From Quillaja saponaria (Eukaryota; Streptophyta; Magnoliopsida; Fabales; Quillajaceae): 64,000 nt of DNA. A program made the translations under genes and the position numbers. Shown in pieces: positions 57,455 to 64,000 of the stretch. The stretch covers positions 11,416,062-11,480,061 of the forward strand of contig CM055611.1 of NCBI GenBank assembly GCA_029379385.1, written 5' to 3'. Below the pieces are notes generated by a model. The model searched no databases. It saw only the letters and a program-made list of their open reading frames with translations, and was not told the origin of the DNA. Numbering within the stretch: the first letter of the stretch is position 1; every line of letters starts with the position of its first letter.

Positions 57455-58107
57455 CATCAGCATTCAATGTGAGTTCGTGGATCATGAATGATCCTTGAAG
57501 CTCTTCAGTAGTGTGTTTTGTGGGATCCTTTGCTTCAACTATAGTTGTAGCCTTTGGTTCCTAAGCTTTAGTAGACCCCTTAGAATCTTTCTCACCACTT
57601 CTTCATCAGTATATCTTTTGCTGAGTCCATGTAGAGTATTAGTGATAACATTGAAATGATAAAAAATTTCATTGATGGTTTTATCATCTTTCATTTTGAA
57701 TAAATAGTAGCTGTGAACAAATAGACTGATCTTGGTTTCATCATCTTTGATTTGAATAGTTCATCCATAGGTAACCTAAAGTTTTTTTAGAGTTTCTATG
57801 TAGTTTCACAAGAAGACATACGATTATACAAATCATTAGAAATGCCACACATTAAAATGTTCATGGCCTTTTCATTCATTTGAACGAGCTCTATCTCATC
57901 TTTAGTAAAATCCTTTTCATTTTTAGGATGACCTTGAACACCCTTTGATATACTAGGACCATGCTCAATGACTCTCAAGATATTTAAATCAATACTACGA
58001 ATGAAAACTTTCGTTATATATTTCCAACATGCATAGTTTGAGCCTTTTAAAAGAGTAGCTCTATTTATAGCACGTCACTTAGGAAAAACAATTTTGGTGC
58101 TTGCCAT
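57455..58107 (-). pseudogene. Retrotransposon gag (copia UBN2-type), broken
   Basis: Minus strand from ATG at 58107: MASTKIVFPK, a stop, then SNYACWKYITKVFIRSIDLN, VIEHGPSISKG and the frame at 57978-57796 with KDEIELVQMNEKAMNILMCG. Then, after a stop (57796), SLFVHSYYLFKMKDDKTINE, FYHFNVITNTLHGLSKRYTD and EEVVRKILRGLLK, then VEAKDPTKHTTEELQGSFMI. This is the order of a plant copia gag: NY--W---M--F-RS-D, AKN-L---LS, YELFKM---ESI-EM--RF, EE-VRKILR-LP, and T-EEL-GSL--HE. It has stops, so it is dead. It may belong to a different element than copia X, since no adjoining pol was seen. Confidence 0.85.
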
Positions 58108-58303
58108 TGATCTTTTCTCAATAGATGTTACGCTTAAGCATGAGACAAAACTCCAATATCAATTTTTGGCTCGAAATGCAACCAAGAAGGGGGTGAATTG
58201 GCTCTTTAAAACTTTTTGCACAAAGATAAACAAGTTTAATTGATTTAAATCTAAGTTTCAAAACTTCTTTAAATAAGTGAAAGACTTAGTGTAAAACTAT
58301 GAA
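58108..58303. other. Linker between copia gag and the second gypsy-type element
   Basis: Contains the 5' leader side of the minus-strand gag. TCGAAATGCAACCAAGAAGGGGGTGAATTGG (58172-58202) resembles a plant copia leader motif (AAGGGGGTGAATTGG). No primer site or LTR could be placed. Confidence 0.35.
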
Positions 58304-59664
58304 TGATAAGTCTTTGAATTAGAGTTATTACATACCCTTTTACCCATTTATTTTAGTTATGTTCTTGAGTTTTCATTAAGTTTGCTTAGTTTTTAGTTAA
58401 TTCCTAGCCGAGTTCTTGTTATATTAGGATGTTGAATCTTAATTGCTTTTGACTAGGATTTAGGCTTTTAATATGAGTACTAACTTATATTAACTTAGTT
58501 TATGTGTTTTAAAAGTTTAATGCTAAAAGAGTTTAATTGAAAGTCAAATTCGGGCTCAAAACACTTAAGAATCACAAAACAACATATGCTACTAGGATTA
58601 GGCTGGGACTGCGATGCTAGGGACAAAGGCCCATAGTGCCTAGGCACTAGAAAGTTAGTGCTACAGTGCCCAAAGCAATACTTCCTCAGATTTTCAGTGC
58701 TGCAACGTCAGAAAAGCGTGGCTGTGGCACCGGAACAATTCCTAGTCCAAAGTGAACTCCAATTGTGCATTTTAAAGCCTATTTAAAAAGTTTTAGCTTG
58801 GGGATTCAGAGCACACGAGTTAGCTAAGAAATTATGGAGATTAGGAGAGGATCAAAAGTTTAAGAAGCAAGAAGAACTTGGATAGTTTAAGATTGCCTGG
58901 CAACCTATCGATTTTCTTTTATTCTACTGTTGACTTTCCTTGTATTTGCTAGATGTTTCCTTTATTTGAATCTATGTTTATACTAAGTAGTATGGAGTAG
59001 TTTTATTTATAGGATTGCAATAGAATAATTGTAGCTTAGTTTTATGATGTAATTTGGTTGCTTAGGGTTTGACACATAAATTATTTATCTTATTCTCTAC
59101 TTAATGCTTCTAATAGATTGACCATCTTTTAGATTGATTTGGTAATATAGATAAATCTTGACAAAGGAAATCTAGGTTTAGCTTTGACTAAGATAGCACT
59201 TGTTTGAATTCATTCACATGATTGTTTCAGTTTGATTCGTATTCTAGATAGAAATATACCTTCATACCTTGTGTAGCCATTTTACATTTATTCTTAATAA
59301 GCCTAGCTTAACTCAATTCTCATAGAAATATAGTGAATTAGTTAAGTTAGACATTATTATAAGTAATTTGAAAGATATTTATAATTGAATAAAGAACTTT
59401 AGGTTAATAATTCGGTACCATAACTAAACATGATAAGATAATAATAATCCAAATGAGTGTTGCGGGAAGTTGTAAATCTAGGTTTTCTTTCTTTAGTTTA
59501 GTTTAGTTAACTATTCACTCTCAAATTTTCACTTGTTTGGATAAAGGTAGGGTTGATAGATTTTAGTACTTAATTGTTAGACATAATTCCTCGTAGGAAA
59601 ATCTCTATTTTCATTTTCTGACTTGTGGACTATACGTGTGCTTCCGTATGTAAAACTTGTATCA
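58304..59664 (+). mobile_element. 5' LTR of the second element (element 2)
   Basis: 1361 bp from TGATAAGTCTTTGAATTAG to TTGTATCA. Same family as the LTRs at 49-57 kb, with a core at 58590-58740 that includes GTGCCTAGGCACTAG. Followed by the primer-binding site. The open frame at 59623-59850 overlaps the LTR end and is not a gene. Confidence 0.85.
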
Positions 59665-59670
59665 AGTTTT

Positions 59671-59688
59671 TGGTGCCATTACTGGGGA
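59671..59688 (+). other. Primer-binding site of element 2 (tRNA-Asp type)
   Basis: TGGTGCCATTACTGGGGA, nearly the tRNA-Asp-type site of Athila/Tat elements and homologous to 51022-51040. Confidence 0.75.
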
Positions 59689-62136
59689 ATCAGTCTAACA
59701 TTGTTTATATTAAAAGCATACAATTCTAGTTTTAATTCAGTTTTCTTTTGTTTTATCTTTTTATTTTTATTTTATTGTTTGTTTTGGGAGGTACATTGGA
59801 GGTGTATACTGAATATTTCAACCTCACATAATTCGCTCAATATGACTTAGAATTATTCTAAGATGCTTGGGAGAGGTTCAACTATTTGCTGAGCATGTGT
59901 CCTAAATCACAACTTACCAAAATGGCTTCAACTCCATATATTTTACAATATTTTGTGTGAAAGGGCACGAAAAATGGTTTTAGGCTAGCTAGTGGAGACT
60001 TAATGGATCTAAGTGTAAGCAAAACTTATGTATTGTTGGAGACCTTGACTTATCTTTTTCAAGAGTGAACCTACACCAAGTGAGGATGAGCTTACACCAA
60101 ATAAGAAGCCTAAAGAGATGTCTCAAGAATGGGTACAAAGTTCCTTTTCCACCATGTATCTTTTTCATAGAAGATGAATAGCATGAGGAAATTCATGGTA
60201 CCAAATCTATTGAACATAATTTGGTCATAGAATAAGAAATCCATGATGAACAAATAAGTGAACCTTAATTAGGTATAGAAAAGGACTTTCATAGTGAGTA
60301 AGCAACTCAAGATATGATCCTAGAAGAAAAACCACAACCTTTTGAGTCTAAATTAGCCGCTAAAAACAACAACTATAAAGATCATATGTGGCTAACTCTT
60401 CATCATCTAAATCAGCCACTAAATTTTATATTTATGAAGATCCTATATGGCCAACTTCTTCGCCACCATCCTTAGCATCTTACCTCTACCATACCAAGCA
60501 AGATTTCCAAAGCCAAGTGATGTTGAGCACACATGCCAAGTACATCCAAATATTACCAAGCTTAAGGACATCTTAAATCAAGACCCATATATTGTGTTAT
60601 ATGACACTTACTATAGACGAAAGCCACTTGTTTAGGAGCATTATTCCAATACTCAAGCAGACTATTATAAATCATGCACTTCTTAGGAGGCAACCTAAGT
60701 TTCTATTTTTTTTTTCATTTATTTATTTGTTTATGATTTAGTTTGGAAGTTTTCTCATTAAGTGTCGTTTATTTTTACAGGCACATCCTTTTTTACCTCT
60801 TATGAACTTAGACGCTATTAACAAGGCTAAGGATTAGTGAGCTTTCCACCTTGTTTCAATGCCAGGGAGTCTTTCTATCTTTATTTCTTTTTATATTTTA
60901 ACATTGAGGACAATGTTATGTTAAGTTTAAGGGAGAGTTTTATTAGTGCACTTGTTTTTTAGGTTATTAGTTAGCTAAGATGTTATTATGTTTTTATGAT
61001 GAAATCCTCATCCTATGATAATATTTTTGTTTTTATATGATCTTTGACATTCATGTTAAATTCTTAAGTTAGTAGCATTGTAGGTTGTGATTTACAGCAC
61101 TTTAATGCACTTGATTTTTTTCTTGGGATTGTGTTACTTATTTGGAGACCATTTATGTTTAGGAAATTCATATTTAGTTAAAAACTGTTGAAGTTATTTG
61201 ATTCTCTCTTGAGTCAAAATTATAGACAAAACTAAGTTAGGGACATGGTTTAGGCTATCTTTGAACCATTTGAGCCTTTTTAAACTTACCATGTTTTATG
61301 TTATATCTCTTGTTTACCTCCATTGAGCCTATATTGTCTTTTCTTTGACGCTCACAAATTTTTTTTTTTAAACTGCTTTTAAATGGAACCCTTACTCTTA
61401 GGGATATTGATCATTTTATGAATATATTGAGTTATGTTATAAGAAAATAAGGAAAGGTTGGAGTTATATATATATATATATATTTAAAGATAAGAAATAG
61501 AAATAAAAATAAAAAATATATATTTGTGCCTCTTGATTATCCCTATATTCATAATAATAAAATTAAGTTTGGGGGGTGTGACAAGAGTTGGAAAAAAGGC
61601 AAAAGAAAAAGCCAAGCAAAGTAGAAAAATATATGAAGTGGTGAAAAGGAAAAAGTATGCCAAGTGAGTATTACTTGGGTTATGAAAAGAGCTCTTCAAT
61701 GATCTAGAGTGATCTATTTGCTTAGGAGAATTTGAGCCTTAAATTTCTTTATTATACCATTACCCTAGCCTACATTATAAGCTTTATAAAGACCTACTGA
61801 TTCTTGACTTAATGGAGTCTATATTAGAGGAGAGAGAAAGATGAAAAGTAAACTAATAGAGTTTGAGTGCCAAAATAGATTTTACATAGACTTAAATTTA
61901 TCCATATTGCATGCATATCTTTGTTAAAGATCATCACACACACACATCGGAGATCCATTTGAATTTAATACTTGCTCTAAAGTTAAATTATGAATTTGAG
62001 TTATACTTATGGTTGAGATTTAGTTAAGGTTAAGTTAAACTTTTGTGAGCATGTTGGGGATATCATTGTTGTAGTATGATGCATTTTGGCTTTTTTTTTT
62101 TTTAGTTTTTCTTTTACTGCAGGACTATCAAAAATT
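59689..62136 (+). mobile_element. Internal region of element 2 with degraded gag
   Basis: Parallels 51041-53483. Gag-like sequence at 59830-60140 (AWERFNYLLSMCP, GDLMDLSVSKTYVLLE) has several stops and shifts. The conserved block at 60500-60635 (see 51780-52010) is cleaner. GGAGGCAACCTAAG near 60690 is the post-gag motif. The minus-strand frame at 61484-61699 is a shadow matching the one at 52645-53022. At about 62130 the sequence jumps from the end of the internal region into the middle of an LTR, so the polypurine tract and LTR start are deleted. Confidence 0.75.
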
Positions 62137-62860
62137 TGAGCTTAACACACTCAAAAATTGTAAAACAACATATGATGCCAAGATCAGGCAAGGGTTGCGG
62201 TGGCAGAAAGTTGGAGCCTAGGACAGAGGCCCCTAGTGCCAAGGCACCAGAAAGCTGGCGCCTTAGTGCCCAATATGATACTTCATCTGATTTTCAGTGT
62301 TGCTCGCTTTTCTAGCATTGGCATGATTCCTAGTTCAAATTGAACTTAAATTGAGTTTTAAATATAGAGGTTTAGCTTAGGGATTCAAAACACACAAGCT
62401 AGCTAAGAAATTCTGCAGATAAAGAGAGGATCAAGAATGTAAGGTATAAGAGAAGTTTTGATGGTTTAAGATTGAAGCCTAATAGCCTATTGATTTTGTT
62501 TTATTCTACTCTTTACTTTCCTTGTATTTGTTTTATATTTCCTTTATTTGAATCCATGTTTACACTAAGTAGCATGGAGTAGTTTTATTTATAGGATTGC
62601 AACGAAACTCAACATGTAGCTTGGTTTTATGTTATAATTTGATTGCTTATTGTTTAGCATATGAATTATTTATCATATTCTATGCTTAGTACTTCTATTT
62701 GATTAGCCATCTTTTACATTAATTCAAAAACATAGAGGAACCTTGGCGAAAGAAATCTAGGTTTCGCCTTGACTAAGATAGCATTTGTTTGAATTCATTC
62801 ACATGCTTATTTGAGTTTGATTCATATGCAGGATAAAATTATGCCTCTACATCCTTGTGT
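62137..62860 (+). mobile_element. 3' LTR of element 2, truncated at both ends
   Basis: Begins within the LTR at GAGCTTAACACACTC (matching GGGCTCAAAACACTTAAG near 58550) and runs through the core (GTGCCAAGGCACCAG) to GATTCATATGCAGGATAA near 62840, where similarity to the 5' LTR (GATTCGTATTCTAGATAG) stops. Lengths: about 720 bp kept of about 1360. Confidence 0.7.
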
Positions 62861-63544
62861 TGGTTAACCTACTTGTCTGATGAGTATTGTTGAAGTGTTA
62901 ACAGGGAAAAGTATAGAGAAATATAAGCATGGATTTCAAGCTTCTCTTCAGTATTTAATTTGAATGATTTTGTGTTCTATACAAAACAAGAGAATAAGAG
63001 AATAAATAAAAAATAAATAAGAGAACAAAGAAAGAGCATAAGAAAAATGATGAATCAAAAAGTGATAAGCAAGCAAAGTGCTAAAAGCATCAAAACGTCA
63101 AAGTGATATAGGTTTACATGCTTATATGCTCAAGTTTAAAGTTTTGATTGCTCTAATAATTTCTTTGGTGTTTACCTTTTTCTCTCCATTTTGCTCCATA
63201 CCAGGTCCCTAACCCTGTTACAACTTGTGAAAGACCTTTTGATTTGTGTTGCATATAATCTAAGTAGTGGAGATTAGATGGACAAGCAAGTCTATGTAAG
63301 TGCATTTTTACTAAATGAATCAGATTGCCATGTGAGAAGCTATCAATTTAGCATGTTTGATTTTCAATGATGTTTCTTATTAAGTCAAGTTCTTAGTTTC
63401 TTCAAGGGAAATTTCTTCATGATATTTTATGATTCTTTTGATTAGTAGTTGTGTTCTTTGTTGATGATTTATGCATTCTCTCATATCTTTGGAAATTTAG
63501 AAGAGGAGATCCATTATTAATTCTAGTTTTACTTAAGGATAAGT
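62861..63544 (+). mobile_element. 3' internal region of another LTR element
   Basis: Non-coding DNA rich in AAGAGAATAA-type repeats (62985-63060) leading to a polypurine tract. It does not resemble the internal regions at 51-53 or 60-62 kb and so belongs to a different family. No open frame of note. Confidence 0.45.
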
Positions 63545-63559
63545 AAGTGTGGGGGAATC
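63545..63559 (+). other. Polypurine tract
   Basis: AAGTGTGGGGGAATC immediately before TGATAGGTG. This is the usual layout of second-strand primer and 3' LTR start in plant gypsy elements. Confidence 0.65.
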
Positions 63560-64000
63560 TGATAGGTGTTTAATATGTCTTAATTTAATTGATTCCTATT
63601 GGTTGTCTTGAGTATGATTTTGTGCAAATAAAATTATAAATATTTATTTTATGATTTTAGGTGTTTTACTGAAGTAAATGAACATTAGTTGGATAAATGG
63701 GCCACATTTAGCACAAAAGAAGTAAAAGAGAAAGTCAAAAGAGCATTAAATGAAGATGGGCCAGATTGGTGCATGGCCCATCGCCTTGTGAGTCATGAAA
63801 GCGCGTATAATATTATGCTTGAATTATTCTTTAACCACTCCATGAATTCCAAACACGTCTACAATTAATGGATATATATATATATATTAATGGATAAACA
63901 TTAATATATAAACTTCCTAATCAGATTATTATGAGGATAACAAGCATATCTTGTATTTGGACCTATTTTGAAGGCAAATTAGGAATCCTAATCCAAGGAT
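63560..64000 (+). mobile_element. Start of an LTR, running off the window
   Basis: Begins TGATAGGTGTTTAATATG after the polypurine tract. The segment at 63700-63785 contains GGGCCACATTTAGC and GATGGGCCAGATTGG. An (AT)n run lies at 63872-63887. The end is beyond the window, so family and length are unknown. Confidence 0.6.

Overview
This 64-kb window looks like nuclear DNA from a flowering plant, most likely a eudicot. It is AT-rich, genes are split by GT-AG introns, and the sequence is filled with plant-type transposable elements (Helitron, CACTA, LINE, Ty1-copia and Ty3-gypsy LTR elements) that are mostly old, broken and nested in one another. I see no tRNA, rRNA, CRISPR or prokaryotic operon structure. 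All family calls come from reading translations by eye; no database search was possible.

Only one gene appears intact. It is a CER1-type very-long-chain aldehyde decarbonylase (cuticular wax alkane synthesis) on the + strand at 14061-18335, with nine exons that join into a 619-residue frame with all three histidine clusters. A TATA-like box and a perfect 7-bp inverted repeat lie just upstream.

Layout. 1-3.4 kb: broken RepHel of an autonomous Helitron (HUH nuclease plus PIF1-like helicase). 8.1-10.1 kb: broken RPA70-like gene on the same strand, possibly cargo of that Helitron. 10-14 kb: AT-rich spacer, then the CER1 promoter. 14.1-18.3 kb: CER1. 19.0-19.4 kb: a CACTA terminus split by a 5'-truncated LINE with an 18-bp target duplication. 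22.6-27.2 kb: a copia LTR fragment split by a 3.7-kb gypsy-type LTR, within which sits an aminotransferase-like exon fragment. 27.2-32.0 kb: a degenerate minus-strand gypsy element. 32-44.4 kb: a minus-strand copia element broken by a 1.74-kb solo LTR (5-bp duplication GTACA), a 3.63-kb solo LTR (5-bp duplication ATGAC), antisense LTRs and a gypsy integrase fragment. 44.5-48.4 kb: the 3' part of a CACTA element with transposase-associated domains, a seven-copy array of about 168 bp, and a right terminus. 48.4-57.2 kb: a nested set of one LTR family (LTR within LTR around a complete element). 57.5-58.1 kb: copia gag on the minus strand. 58.3-62.9 kb: a second, deleted element of that same LTR family. 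63.5 kb to the end: the start of another LTR.

The transposon layers can be put in order because target-site duplications and resumed reading frames survive. Apart from CER1 nothing here seems able to make its original protein. The least ordinary items are the 168-bp array inside the CACTA element, the LINE that landed nine bases into a CACTA terminus, the Helitron/RPA pairing, and the palindrome-rich LTR family with a conserved coding block of unknown function.
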